Shown: positions 1-10,019, counted from the stretch's first letter. The stretch: DNA of 64,000 nt from Candidatus Methylophosphatis roskildensis (GCA_016708905.1 JADJEV010000003.1:992001-1056000), one strand, 5' to 3'. Numbers and translations: made by a program. Notes: generated from the sequence alone by a model not told the origin.

Positions 1-1515
1 CTCGTAGCCGCTGTAGATGCCGTAGACGCTGGACAGCGTCGCGGCCAGCACGGCGCGCATGATGAACGCCGGCCTGCCACCGAACTGCAGAATCGGCGGC
101 AGGATGTCCGGAGTATTGGCAAAGAAGTTGCCGGTGAAGTATTCCTTCATCTCGCCGCTGGTCAACTCGCTGACGTACTCGGTGAGTTCTTGTGCGCTGT
201 TGCGCCAGGTGAAGTAGGTGTAGGACTGGGCGAATCCGACTTTCGCCAGCAGCCGCATCATCTTCGGCTTGGTGAAGGCTTCAGCCAGGAAGATGACGTC
301 CGGGTGATGGCGATGAACTTCATCGATTACCCATTCCCAGAAAGGCACCGGTTTGGTGTGCGGGTTGTCGACGCGGAAAGTGGTCACGCCCTTGTCGACC
401 CAGAACAGGAAGATCTTGAGCATCTCCTGCCAAAGCCCGACACGGTCGCTGGTCCCGAAATTGAGCGGGTACACATCCTGGTATTTCTTCGGCGGGTTCT
501 CGGCGTATTTGATCGACCCGTCCGGACGATGGAAGAACCACTCTGGATGCTCGGTCACGTAGGGATGGTCAGGCGAGCAATTCATCACATAATCGAGTGC
601 GATCTCGATCCCCAGCTCGCGACAGGTGGCGACGAACTTGTCCCAGTCGTCCCAGGTTCCGAGCTGAGGCTCCAGTCCCATGTGGCCGCCATGCTTGTTG
701 CCGATTGCCCATGGGCTGCCGACGTCGCCCGGTTCCGCGACCAGGGAGTTGTTCTTGCCTTTGCGGAAGCTGTTGCCGATTGGGTGAATCGGCGGCAGAT
801 AGACGACGTCGAAGCCCATGGCCTTGATTTCGCGCAGGCGCGGGATGCAGTCCCGCAGCGTCCCATGCCGATCCGGGCTGCTGGTTTGCGAACGCGGGAA
901 GAACTCGTACCACGCGGCGAAGCGCGTGATCGGCCGATTGACCATGACCGTCAGTGCGGGCGCCAGTTCGTAGCCCTCGCTGCGGTCAGGGTGGGCTGCC
1001 ATCAGCTTGCGCATTTCGCTCCCGAGTCCCATATCGACCGCACCGTGCCAGTCATCCGATGCCAGCGCACTCTCCATCGATGCGATGATGCCCTCGATAC
1101 GGGCGCTGGCCTCTCCCTTGGCACCTGCGGCAGACTGCTTCAGTGTCACCAGTCCCTCGAGCAACTCGCTCTTCAGGTTCGCACCCGGTACGCTCTTTTT
1201 GGTGACCTCGTCGACCCACGACAGATAGCGCTCGGTGTAAGCCTCGATGGTGTACTCCCAGCGACCGATCGAGGTGACCGTGAACTCGCCATGCCAGCTG
1301 TCGTTGTCGCCCAGGGTCATCGGAATTTCCTGCCACTTCTTCGCGCCGACCCTGCGTGCCTTGAGCAGGGCAGCCAGCTTGTTGTGGCCCTCCTGATAGA
1401 TGTCGGCGCTGACGGCGACCTTCTCGCCGACAACGCGCTTGATGGGGAAACGGCCACAGCCCACTTGCGGCTGGACCGCCTCGATGATCACACGGGGGTA
1501 GTCTTTGGGGACCAT
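1..1515 (-). CDS. glgE: GlgE-type alpha-1,4-glucan:maltose-1-phosphate maltosyltransferase (3' end outside window)
   Basis: Reading the minus strand from an ATG at 1515, preceded by AGGAG, the frame stays open to the window edge, giving 505 codons of a roughly 650-700 residue family. The N-terminal beta-sandwich is followed by a GH13 barrel with MGFDVVYLPPIHPIG, then FRVDNPHTKP (nucleophile Asp near residue 382) and FLAEAFTKPKMM (acid Glu near 411). The 29-residue spacing and these motifs are those of the GH13_3/GlgE subfamily rather than generic amylases. GlgE transfers maltose from maltose-1-phosphate to glucan in the cytoplasm. The next gene on the same strand upstream, at 2866, is a GlgM/GlgA-type synthase, the expected supplier of maltose-1-phosphate, so the pair likely forms one operon. 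The C-terminal part cannot be judged. Confidence 0.9.
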   Translation of the reverse strand, partial: MVPKDYPRVIIEAVQPQVGCGRFPIKRVVGEKVAVSADIYQEGHNKLAALLKARRVGAKKWQEIPMTLGDNDSWHGEFTVTSIGRWEYTIEAYTERYLSWVDEVTKKSVPGANLKSELLEGLVTLKQSAAGAKGEASARIEGIIASMESALASDDWHGAVDMGLGSEMRKLMAAHPDRSEGYELAPALTVMVNRPITRFAAWYEFFPRSQTSSPDRHGTLRDCIPRLREIKAMGFDVVYLPPIHPIGNSFRKGKNNSLVAEPGDVGSPWAIGNKHGGHMGLEPQLGTWDDWDKFVATCRELGIEIALDYVMNCSPDHPYVTEHPEWFFHRPDGSIKYAENPPKKYQDVYPLNFGTSDRVGLWQEMLKIFLFWVDKGVTTFRVDNPHTKPVPFWEWVIDEVHRHHPDVIFLAEAFTKPKMMRLLAKVGFAQSYTYFTWRNSAQELTEYVSELTSGEMKEYFTGNFFANTPDILPPILQFGGRPAFIMRAVLAATLSSVYGIYSGYE

Positions 1516-1657
1516 AGTGCAGCTCCTGAATACTGGACCGGTCGAGCCGGAAACGTGGCAGAGAAATCCAAACTTCGACGGCCGGTTCCGGCCGTCTATG
1601 CGAATACGGATCAGCGGAGGGCAAACCCTTACCCTTGGCCGATCGAAAGCCGGGCGG

Positions 1658-2866
1658 TCATTTCAGCAGGGACTCGTAAAGCCTCTTGGTCTGCTGCCCG
1701 ATGCTCGGCCAGCCAAAGACCTCATGCGCGCGCTTCTGGCCCGCAGTGGCCATGGATTCGGCGAGTTTCGGGTCATCGAGAACCTTGTTGATGGCCGTCG
1801 CCAGATCGCGTGAAAAGACATCCGGGTTCACCGGCTCGAAGGGTGCCACCTTCAGTTGCTCGAGTGGAACCTGGTAGCCGGTGACGCCATCGATCACGAC
1901 TTCCTTGATGCCACCGACCGCGCTCGCCACGACCGCCGTATGGCAGGCCATGGCCTCCAGGTTGATGATTCCAAATGGCTCGTAGATCGATGGGCAGCAA
2001 AAGACTGTCGCGTGGGAATACATCTGGATTGCTTCCTCCTTGGTCAGCATCTCCTGAATCCAGATCAGGTTATCCAGGCCCGTCTGCCGGACGCGGCTCA
2101 CGGCCGTCTCCATCTCGGCGAGAATCTCCTTGGTGTCCGGCGCGCCGGCACAGAGCACGACCTGCGCGTCGCGATTGATGTACTTGACCGCGTTGACCAG
2201 GTGCACGATGCCCTTTTGGCGGGTGATTCGGCCAACGAACAATACGATGGGCTTGCCTGGATCGACGCCGTATTTCTGCAGGGCAGTCGTGTCGCCGGTC
2301 TGCCGATACTGTTCGACGTTGATGCCGTTGTAGATCACCGTGATCTTCGCCGGGTCGATGTCGAAATGTTCGAGTATGTCGTCCTTGGTTCCCTGCGATA
2401 CGGCGATCACCGCATCGGCCATGTCGAGCGAAGTGCGCTCGATCCACGACGACATGTCGTAGCCGCCGCCGAGCTGCTCGCGCTTCCACGGGCGCAAGGG
2501 TTCCAGGGAGTGCACCGTATGGACCAGCGGTACGCCGTAAAGAATCTTCGACAGGATGCCGCTGAGGTGGGCGTACCACGTGTGCACGTGTACGAGATCG
2601 GCGTCGACGCGCGCGGTCAGCGTCGCCAGGTTAGTCTCGAACGTATCGAGCGCGCCGCTGAGCTTCGCATCGACACGCGCGAAACTTCCCTTGCCAAACG
2701 GGTAACCCTTGACTCGCACCCCTTCGCTGGTGGCGTCCTGGTCGCCAAAGCAGCGGACTTCCACGTCCATCAGCTTGGCGAGTTCGGCAGACAGATACTC
2801 TACGTGAACGCCGGCTCCGCCATAGACATGGGGCGGGTATTCGCGCGTGAATAGCAGTACTTTCAT
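1658..2866 (-). CDS. glgM: GT4-family glycogen synthase / maltose-1-phosphate synthase (GlgM-type)
   Basis: This 402-residue protein has the two Rossmann domains of GT4 glycosyltransferases. It opens with LLFTREYPPHVYGGAGVHV (nucleotide-sugar loop). The C-terminal half carries VLFVGRITRQKGI and the EX7E region CPSIYEPFGIINLEAMA near residues 315-330. The length and N-terminus match the Corynebacterium/Mycobacterium-type glycogen synthase family rather than the GT5 GlgA of enterobacteria. In actinobacteria this family makes maltose-1-phosphate from ADP-glucose and glucose-1-phosphate. Lying 142 bp before glgE on the same strand supports that role, but a plain ADP-glucose glycogen synthase remains possible. 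The ribosome site is weak (GAAAGTG). Confidence 0.85.
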   Translation of the reverse strand: MKVLLFTREYPPHVYGGAGVHVEYLSAELAKLMDVEVRCFGDQDATSEGVRVKGYPFGKGSFARVDAKLSGALDTFETNLATLTARVDADLVHVHTWYAHLSGILSKILYGVPLVHTVHSLEPLRPWKREQLGGGYDMSSWIERTSLDMADAVIAVSQGTKDDILEHFDIDPAKITVIYNGINVEQYRQTGDTTALQKYGVDPGKPIVLFVGRITRQKGIVHLVNAVKYINRDAQVVLCAGAPDTKEILAEMETAVSRVRQTGLDNLIWIQEMLTKEEAIQMYSHATVFCCPSIYEPFGIINLEAMACHTAVVASAVGGIKEVVIDGVTGYQVPLEQLKVAPFEPVNPDVFSRDLATAINKVLDDPKLAESMATAGQKRAHEVFGWPSIGQQTKRLYESLLK

Positions 2867-3045
2867 CGTGGCACTTTCTATGCGTTGGTCATCAAGAAGT
2901 GGGGCGCGGGCTCGCCGAGAGTTTGGAAGACCCTACGAATCGAGTAGTCATTCTAACCGACCCCGCGCAATGGCGGGTTCCAGCGCCAATCGAAATCCGT
3001 CGCGAAACCTCGTCGGGCAGGGTGGGTGCCGCACAACACGAAGCG

Positions 3046-3074
3046 GCCGCGTCCAGGCAATGTCCGGACGCGGC
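3046..3074 (-). terminator. Inverted repeat downstream of serA, possible terminator
   Basis: GCCGCGTCC at 3046-3054 pairs with GGACGCGGC at 3066-3074, a 9-bp GC-rich stem. It lies about 20 bp past the serA stop codon. No clear T-tract follows on the minus strand, so its role as an intrinsic terminator is uncertain. Confidence 0.35.
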
Positions 3075-3095
3075 ACTGCCCGCGATCGATCGTGA

Positions 3096-4295
3096 CTACG
3101 CCTCCAGATGCGGCAAGTAGCGCACGGACAGCACGCCCGCAATGCGACGAATGTCGTCGAGCACCTTGTCCGCCACCGGGCTGTCAACATCCACAAGCGT
3201 ATAGGCCGTGTCGCCGCGCGACTTATTGACCATGTTGTGGATGTTCAGACCGGCGGATGCCATCGCGGTGGAGATCTGACCCAACATGTTCGGCACGTTG
3301 GCGTTGGCGATCGCGACGCGGTAGGCCGACTCCCTCGGCATGCTGACAGCAGGGAAGTTGACAGCGTTGGCGATGTTGCCATGTTCCAGGTAGTCGTGCA
3401 GTTGGTCGGCCACCATGACAGCGCAATTGTCCTCGGCTTCGCGAGTAGACGCGCCCAAGTGAGGCAACGCGATAACATGCTCATGGCCGTTGATGGCTGC
3501 GCTCGGAAAATCGCAGACGTACCAGCCCAGGTGCTTGCGCTCCAGCGCAGCAAGAACTGCGGCCTCATTCACCACGCCTTCACGCGAGAAGTTGAGCAGC
3601 ACAGCGCCGGCGCGGGTCAGGCCGACGTTGCCGGCATTGACCAGCTCACGCGTGGCATCCACCAATGGAACGTGCAGGGTGATGAAGTGGGCGTTCTTCA
3701 GTACCTCGGCCACACTGCCGGCCTTCCTGACTTGCGACGGCAGGCTCCAGGCGGCGTCGACTGTTATGTCCGGGTCGTAGCCCAGCACGTTCATACCCAG
3801 CTTGATGGCAGCGTCGGCCACCATGCATCCGATCTTGCCCAGGCCGATGATTCCCAGCGTGTGGCCGGCCAGCTCGAAGCCGGCGAAGGCCTTCTTGCCG
3901 CGTTCCACCGCCTCGGCCATTCCGCCCGGCTGGGAGTCCAGCGTCGCAATGAAGCGCAATGCCGGGGCCAGGTTGCGTGATGCCATCAGCATTGTCGCTA
4001 CGACCAGCTCCTTCACCGCGTTGGCGTTGGCGCCGGGCGCATTGAATACCGGCACGCCGCGCTCGCTCATGGTCTTGACAGGGATATTGTTGGTGCCGGC
4101 GCCGGCGCGGCCAATTGCAACGACGCTGGCAGGAATCTCCAGCGCGTGCATGTCGGCGGAGCGCACCATCACAGCGTCGGGCTCGGCCACGTCCTTGCCT
4201 ATGGTGTAGCGTTCGGCCGGCAGCCGCTTCAGCCCGCTGGCGGAGATGTGATTGAGCACCAGCACCTTGAATCGCGGAGCGCTTGTATCAACCAT
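3096..4295 (-). CDS. serA: D-3-phosphoglycerate dehydrogenase
   Basis: The 399-residue enzyme catalyses the first step of serine synthesis, NAD-dependent oxidation of 3-phosphoglycerate, in the cytoplasm. An N-terminal substrate domain is followed by the NAD-binding motif GIIGLGKIGCMVADAAIKLG near residue 148 and the D-isomer dehydrogenase signature ending in LPHLGASTREAE. An ACT domain occupies roughly the last 75 residues (VPNMLGQISTAMASAGLNIH), consistent with serine feedback. The ATG at 4295 overlaps the end of serC by 8 bp, so the two are translationally coupled. The short ACT-only regulatory end resembles the E. coli-type enzyme, not the longer ASB-ACT type. Confidence 0.95.
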   Translation of the reverse strand: MVDTSAPRFKVLVLNHISASGLKRLPAERYTIGKDVAEPDAVMVRSADMHALEIPASVVAIGRAGAGTNNIPVKTMSERGVPVFNAPGANANAVKELVVATMLMASRNLAPALRFIATLDSQPGGMAEAVERGKKAFAGFELAGHTLGIIGLGKIGCMVADAAIKLGMNVLGYDPDITVDAAWSLPSQVRKAGSVAEVLKNAHFITLHVPLVDATRELVNAGNVGLTRAGAVLLNFSREGVVNEAAVLAALERKHLGWYVCDFPSAAINGHEHVIALPHLGASTREAEDNCAVMVADQLHDYLEHGNIANAVNFPAVSMPRESAYRVAIANANVPNMLGQISTAMASAGLNIHNMVNKSRGDTAYTLVDVDSPVADKVLDDIRRIAGVLSVRYLPHLEA

Positions 4296-5370
4296 GGCTG
4301 GCCTCGAATTCCTTCATGTACGCGACCAGCGCCTGGACGCCGGCCACCGGCATGGCATTGTAGATCGACGCCCGCATGCCACCGACCGAACGGTGTCCCT
4401 TGAGCTGAATCATGCCGTGCGCCTGGGCACCCTTGAGGAACGCCTCGTCGAGCTTCTCGTCGCGCAGCTTGAAGGGCACGTTCATCAACGAGCGATCCTC
4501 GCGCGCCACCGGGTTCGAGTAGAAGCCGGTTGCGTCCAGATAGTCATAGAGGACAGCCGCCTTCTTCCGGTTGTGCTGTTCCATCGCGGCGAGGCCGCCT
4601 TGCGCCTTGATCCATTTGAACACCAGGCCAGCGATATAGATCGCATAGGTGGGCGGCGTGTTGAACATCGAATCGTTGTCTGCCTGCTGCTTGTAGTCGA
4701 ACGCCGAGGGGGTGATCGGTAGTGCCTGGCCAATCAGATCGTCGCGTACGATGACTACGGTTACGCCGGCCGGGCCGATGTTCTTCTGGGCACCGCCATA
4801 GATCAGGCCGTAGCGGCCGACATCGATCGGCCGCGACATGATGTTTGACGACATGTCTGCTACCAGCGGCACGTCACCGGTGTCGGGCGTCCAATGGTAT
4901 TCGACGCCGCCGATGGTCTCGTTCGAGCAGATATGCACAAAGGCGGCGTTCCGGTCCAGCTTCCAGTCCTGCTGCTTGGGAACGCTGGTGAAATTGCCGG
5001 CCTCGGCGCTTGCAGCGACGTTGACCGTGCAGTACTTCTTGGCTTCCTTGATCGATTTCTTCGACCACTCTCCGGTGTTCACGTAATCGGCGCTGCTGCG
5101 ACCGCGCAGCAGATTCATCGGCACAATCGCGTTCTCTCCGATCGCGCCGCCCTGCAGGAACAGCACCTTGTAGTTCGACGGTACGCCCATCAGCTCGCGC
5201 AACAGGCTCTCCGCTTCGGCGTGGATAGCGATGAATTCCTTGCCGCGATGGCTCATTTCCATCACCGACATGCCAGAGCCATGCCAATCGAGCATTTCCT
5301 CGGCTGCTTGTCGTAGCACTGGTTCGGGGAGGGCGGCGGGGCCGGCGCTAAAATTGAATACGCGGGTCAT
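4288..5370 (-). CDS. serC: Phosphoserine aminotransferase
   Basis: The 360-residue PLP enzyme converts 3-phosphohydroxypyruvate to phosphoserine (and acts in pyridoxal phosphate synthesis in many bacteria). I chose the ATG at 5370 because MTRVFNFSAGPAALPEPVL is the canonical N-terminus and GGAG stands about 10 nt upstream; the frame could be read 45 codons further upstream, but that extension matches nothing. The PLP lysine lies in LIYGGAQKNIGPAGVTVV. GMSVMEMSHRGKEF and the C-terminal HRSVGGMRASIYNAMP are typical of SerC. It is first in the serC-serA operon, whose genes overlap by 8 bp. Confidence 0.95.
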   Translation of the reverse strand: MTRVFNFSAGPAALPEPVLRQAAEEMLDWHGSGMSVMEMSHRGKEFIAIHAEAESLLRELMGVPSNYKVLFLQGGAIGENAIVPMNLLRGRSSADYVNTGEWSKKSIKEAKKYCTVNVAASAEAGNFTSVPKQQDWKLDRNAAFVHICSNETIGGVEYHWTPDTGDVPLVADMSSNIMSRPIDVGRYGLIYGGAQKNIGPAGVTVVIVRDDLIGQALPITPSAFDYKQQADNDSMFNTPPTYAIYIAGLVFKWIKAQGGLAAMEQHNRKKAAVLYDYLDATGFYSNPVAREDRSLMNVPFKLRDEKLDEAFLKGAQAHGMIQLKGHRSVGGMRASIYNAMPVAGVQALVAYMKEFEASHG

Positions 5371-5638
5371 GAACAGGGATCTCCGTACGATGGCAAAGGT
5401 GCAATGGGCGCACAGCATACCGAAGATTTGCCGGCCTTGCCCCCGCGTGCCTGTAGCGGCAAACGGCAAACAATGCGAGCATTCGGCCTGCGTCGTTTTG
5501 CGCACCCGCGATTCGACGCCACAAAGAACGATACAACCAAGGGGGGTTCACCATGCTCGCAGTCGGGATCGATCAGGCCATCCGGATCGGAAGCCTCGCA
5601 AACACCAGTGCCAGGTGCTCGGCGCAGGATAGCGCCTG

Positions 5639-8600
5639 ATGCGTCGCGTCGACTCGGGAAGTCCGGACGAACTTGGACTGACCCTCGTTGCCGGTGGTGC
5701 GAATTTCGCTGTCGGATCGGTCCATGCCAGCGCTGTCGAACTCTGTCTGTTCAACGACATAGGCACCCGCGAGATCGAGCGCATTCGATTGCCTGAGCGC
5801 ACGGGCGACGTCTTCCATGGCTGGGTGGCCGATATCCCTCCGGGTACGCGTTACGGGCTGCGCGTGCATGGTCCGTGGGATCCCGCGCAAGGGCACGTTT
5901 TCAACCCGGCCAAGCTGCTGGTCGATCCCTACGCGCTCGCGCTCGACCGTGCCTTTGTCTACGATCCGGTCCAGTGTGCGCATCGGCCCGATGGCTCGCG
6001 CTGCGGCGCCGACAGCGGGCCGACGGTACCGCGGGCAGTGGCCCTCGACCCGTTGCCGGTCGCGACGAGCCGGCGGCCGAGGATCCCTTGGCACGACACC
6101 GTCGTCTACGAACTGCATGTGCGCGGCTACACCCAGGAGCATCCGCAGGTGCCGGCGCAGCTTCGTGGCACCTGCGCGGCGCTCGCGCATCCGGCGGCGA
6201 TCGAGCACCTCGTCAATCTCGGTGTGACCACCGTTGAACTGATGCCGGTCGTCTCCTGGATCGACGAACGCCATCTGGTTCGCCTCGGCCTGTCCAACTA
6301 CTGGGGCTACAATCCGGTCGCGATGCTGGTGCCCGACCCCCGCCTTGCGCCGGGCGGCAACGCGGAATTGCGGCAGGCGGTAGCCGCACTTCAGTCAGCG
6401 GGCATCGAGGTTGTTCTCGACGTGGTATTGAACCATACCGGCGAAGGCGACGCCGATGGTCCGATGCTGTCCCTGCGCGGCATCGACAACGCCACCTACT
6501 ACCGGGCGCAGGCCGCCGACCCGGGACGCTATGTCAATGACACTGGCTGCGGCAACACGCTTGCGCTCGACCGGCCGCTGGTGCTGCGACTCGCCATCGA
6601 CGCGCTGCGCCACTATGCGGTCGCCTGCGGCGTCGATGGTTTCCGCTTCGACCTGGCGACGACGCTGGGGCGTCGCCCGGACGGTTTCGACCCCGAAGCG
6701 CCACTGCTGCAGGCGATCGCCGAGGATCCAATATTGCGCGATCTCAAGCTGATTGCCGAGCCCTGGGACATCGGGCCCGGTGGCTATCAGATCGGTGCGT
6801 TTCCGGCGACCTGGGGTGAGTGGAACGACCGCTTTCGCGACACTGCGCGCCGCTTCTGGCGTGGGGACGAGGGGCTCGCCGCGGATCTCGCCACGCGGTT
6901 CGCCGGATCCGGCGACCTCTTTCGGCGTACCTGGAAGCCGCCGTCGCGCTCGCTCAATTTCATCGTCGCCCACGACGGATTCACACTTGCCGATCTGGTT
7001 TCCCACGAGCGCAAGCACAACGCGGCCAATGGCGAGGACAACCGCGATGGCACCGATGCCAACCACTCGTGGAACCACGGCGTCGAGGGGCCGACCGACG
7101 ACCCGGCGATTCGCACACTACGCGCTCGCGACGTGCGCAACCTGCTGACGAACTTGCTGTTGGCGCGCGGGACGCCGATGCTGGCGATGGGCGATGAATC
7201 CGGGCGCACGCAACAGGGCAACAACAATGCCTATGCGCAGGATAGCCGGCTGACATGGCTCGACTGGTCCTGTGCCGAACAGGGATTGCAGGCGTTTACC
7301 CGGCACTTGATTGCGCTGCGCCGCGAACATCGTGCACTGCGCGAGGATCACTGGCTCGAGGGGCTGCCCTGCGACGAAGGCGGCATTCCCGACATCGAGT
7401 GGCGGATGCCGGACGGGCGGCCGATGACCCCGGACGCTTGGGCGGACGGTCGCACGCGGATCCTGATTGCGGCCTTGCACACGCCAGCCGCAGGAGCGCA
7501 GGCCGAGGATCGCGTACTGATCGCCTTCAATGCCAGCGGGGATTCGCTGGCGATCGTTCTGCCCGAGCCGCGTTCCGCGCGGGCCTGGCGGTTGAAGCTG
7601 GATACTGCGCGTGATTTTACCTCCGACGAGGAAGACGGCGTCGGGGCGACCATCGAGATTGCCCCTCGATCGGTAGTCCTGGCGGCCGAAGTGGCCGTAA
7701 CCGCGGCGCGTTCCCCAGTGCGCGAACTCGATCTGTCATTGCTCGCCCGGCTCGCCACTGCCGCCGGGATTGGCGCCCAGTGGTGGGACGTGGGCGGTAC
7801 CCTGCACGAAGTGAGTGTGGATACCAAGCGCTCGCTGCTCGGAGCGATGGGTCTCGCCGTGGCGAATACCGACGACGTGCGTTCGCATCTCTCATGGTTT
7901 GCCACCACTCAGCAGCGGCGCCGACTGCCGGCTGCGGCAGTCATCACGGCAGAAGCGCCGGCGAGGCTCGCGATACCATTAACCACGGCGGAGCGTAAGC
8001 CGCACAGCGGACTGATACTGGCTACCGCCGACGGGATGACGCGGGAATTGCTGCCGATAGGCGCAAGCGTCGAACGAAACGTTGTCACGTCCGTCGATGG
8101 ACTGCGGCTCGTCCGGGCGCTGTATCCCTTGCCGGCGCTGCCTGCCGGACGGCACCGTCTGTACGACCCGGATCACCCGGAGGTGAACTGCACGCTGATC
8201 GCCACCCCACGGTGCTGCCATTGGCCCGCAGCGCTGGCTGCGGGCGGCCGCCGTTTTGGCATCGCCGCGCAGCTCTATGCGCTGCGCCGCGCCGGCGACT
8301 GCGGAATCGGCGATTTCACCACGCTCACCGAACTTGCCATCGATACCGCGGCCGCGGGCGCGGCCACCATCGGGCTCAATCCGTTGCATGCGTTGTTCCC
8401 TGCCGATCGCAAACGTGCCAGTCCATACTACCCGTCTGACCGGCGCTTTCTCGAGCCGCTGGCAATCGACGTGACCGCAATTCCCGAAATCGAAGCGAGC
8501 GAGACGGCGCGGCGCCTGCTTGCCAGCCACGCCGGTGCGATCGCGACGCTGCGCGAGCAACGCCTGGTCGACTATGTTGGCGTTGGCCGGGTCAAGGACG

Positions 8601-9877
8601 CGATCCTGCACGCCTGCCATGAGGCATTTGAACGCCGCGATCCCGCCGACCCACGGGTGCGGGAGTTCGACGCATTCGTCGCCGCTGGCGGCACTGCGCT
8701 CCGCGATTTCGCCGTGTTCACCGCGCTCTCGGAGACCCGCGCCGGCGCCCCGTGGTCGCGCTGGCCGGCGGAGTTGCGGCAACCGGACAGCGCGGCGGTA
8801 TGGGCGTTTGCGAGCGAACACGTCGCGCACGTACGTTTTCAGTACTACCTGCAGTGGATCGCCGATTCGCAACTGGCCTCCGCTGCTGAACGCGCGCACA
8901 CCGCGGGTCTTGCGCTCGGCTTTTATCGTGATCTCGCGGTTGGAGCCGCGCCTGACGGTGGCGAAGCCTGGTCACATCAATCGCTTCTCGCGCGCGGTGC
9001 CACGGTGGGCGCTCCGCCCGATGCTTTCGCACCGGCCGGGCAGAACTGGGGGCTACCGCCGGCGGTGCCGCACGCCTTGAAGTCGTCGGCCTACACAGCG
9101 CCTGCGGCGCTGTTCGCTGCGAACATGCGTCACGCCGGCGGTCTGCGGATCGATCATGTCATGGGTCTTCAGCGCTTGTTCTGGATTCCGGAGGGCGCCC
9201 CTGCCGCCGAAGGCGCGTACGTCCACTATCCGGTCGACGATCTCTTCGGGGTATTGGCTGAAGAAAGCGCGCGCGCGCGTTGTTTTGTGGTCGGCGAAGA
9301 TCTCGGCACGGTGCCGGAAGGCTTTCGGGAGCGGCTCGATGCCGCCGCGATTCTGTCGTACAAGGTTCTCCGGTTCGAACGCGACGGCGAGCACTTTCTC
9401 CCGCCCTCCCGCTATCCGATGCGCGCTGCCGCCTGCACCTCGACGCACGATCTGCCGACGATCCGCGGCTGGTGGAGCGGCACCGACATCGCCGAGCGAG
9501 AGCGGTTGGGCCAGCTCGATGCTGCCGCTGCCCAGCAATCGATGGAGGAACGGCGACGCGAACTCGACGCGCTGCGCAGCGCGATCGAAGCGCAGGACGG
9601 CCGGCCGCTTGACGACGAACCCGGCGACGAAGGGGCGGCGGTCGTCGCAGCCGCGCACCGCTACGTCGCCGCGACGCCATCGGCGCTCGTGCTGCTGCAG
9701 GCCGACGATCTTGCCGGTGAGATCGACGCCATCAACCTTCCCGGTACCGATCGCGAGCGACCGAACTGGCGGCGCAAGGTCTGGGCGCTGGCCTCATCGC
9801 TTTGGCAAGGGGCCATCGGTCGCGCCGCTCGGCGCGACCTTGCAGCCAGCGGCCGAAGCGAATCGTCGGAGAACTGA
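5639..9877 (+). CDS. Fused glycogen debranching enzyme GlgX and 4-alpha-glucanotransferase MalQ
   Basis: One unbroken 1412-residue frame joins two enzymes. Residues about 1-690 form a GlgX/isoamylase-type GH13_11 protein, with a CBM48 start (ANFAVGSVHASAVELCLF), VDGFRFDLATTLGR near 331 and LIAEPWDIGPGGYQIGAFP near 371. Residues about 694-1412 form a GH77 MalQ, with GLRIDHVMGLQRLFWIPEG near 1170, VVGEDLGTVPEGFR near 1217 and CTSTHDLPTIRGWW near 1262. The first half removes branches or limit-dextrin stubs; the second moves maltooligosaccharides between chains. The ATG at 5639 is set by an in-frame TAG 9 bp upstream; AGGA lies at about -12. The gene is divergent from serC. All catalytic motifs of both halves are present, so both activities are plausible. 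Confidence 0.93.
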   Translation: MRRVDSGSPDELGLTLVAGGANFAVGSVHASAVELCLFNDIGTREIERIRLPERTGDVFHGWVADIPPGTRYGLRVHGPWDPAQGHVFNPAKLLVDPYALALDRAFVYDPVQCAHRPDGSRCGADSGPTVPRAVALDPLPVATSRRPRIPWHDTVVYELHVRGYTQEHPQVPAQLRGTCAALAHPAAIEHLVNLGVTTVELMPVVSWIDERHLVRLGLSNYWGYNPVAMLVPDPRLAPGGNAELRQAVAALQSAGIEVVLDVVLNHTGEGDADGPMLSLRGIDNATYYRAQAADPGRYVNDTGCGNTLALDRPLVLRLAIDALRHYAVACGVDGFRFDLATTLGRRPDGFDPEAPLLQAIAEDPILRDLKLIAEPWDIGPGGYQIGAFPATWGEWNDRFRDTARRFWRGDEGLAADLATRFAGSGDLFRRTWKPPSRSLNFIVAHDGFTLADLVSHERKHNAANGEDNRDGTDANHSWNHGVEGPTDDPAIRTLRARDVRNLLTNLLLARGTPMLAMGDESGRTQQGNNNAYAQDSRLTWLDWSCAEQGLQAFTRHLIALRREHRALREDHWLEGLPCDEGGIPDIEWRMPDGRPMTPDAWADGRTRILIAALHTPAAGAQAEDRVLIAFNASGDSLAIVLPEPRSARAWRLKLDTARDFTSDEEDGVGATIEIAPRSVVLAAEVAVTAARSPVRELDLSLLARLATAAGIGAQWWDVGGTLHEVSVDTKRSLLGAMGLAVANTDDVRSHLSWFATTQQRRRLPAAAVITAEAPARLAIPLTTAERKPHSGLILATADGMTRELLPIGASVERNVVTSVDGLRLVRALYPLPALPAGRHRLYDPDHPEVNCTLIATPRCCHWPAALAAGGRRFGIAAQLYALRRAGDCGIGDFTTLTELAIDTAAAGAATIGLNPLHALFPADRKRASPYYPSDRRFLEPLAIDVTAIPEIEASETARRLLASHAGAIATLREQRLVDYVGVGRVKDAILHACHEAFERRDPADPRVREFDAFVAAGGTALRDFAVFTALSETRAGAPWSRWPAELRQPDSAAVWAFASEHVAHVRFQYYLQWIADSQLASAAERAHTAGLALGFYRDLAVGAAPDGGEAWSHQSLLARGATVGAPPDAFAPAGQNWGLPPAVPHALKSSAYTAPAALFAANMRHAGGLRIDHVMGLQRLFWIPEGAPAAEGAYVHYPVDDLFGVLAEESARARCFVVGEDLGTVPEGFRERLDAAAILSYKVLRFERDGEHFLPPSRYPMRAAACTSTHDLPTIRGWWSGTDIAERERLGQLDAAAAQQSMEERRRELDALRSAIEAQDGRPLDDEPGDEGAAVVAAAHRYVAATPSALVLLQADDLAGEIDAINLPGTDRERPNWRRKVWALASSLWQGAIGRAARRDLAASGRSESSEN

Positions 9878-10019
9878 TCCGATGCGCGCTCATGATCATG
9901 TTGACGGCGGGCCGCGGTTTGCCGGACAGCTTGACCGCAGGGCCGGTCTGTATGTGCCGGTGAACGATGTCGGGCGTACATCAGAATCTTGCGATGAACT
10001 CACGGATCAAGATCGACAA

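Noticed and set aside
190..1791. Long plus-strand open frame of 533 codons opposite glgE
   Set aside because: It is the antisense shadow of glgE; the minus strand carries intact GH13 motifs and a good ribosome site, while this frame shows no motif.
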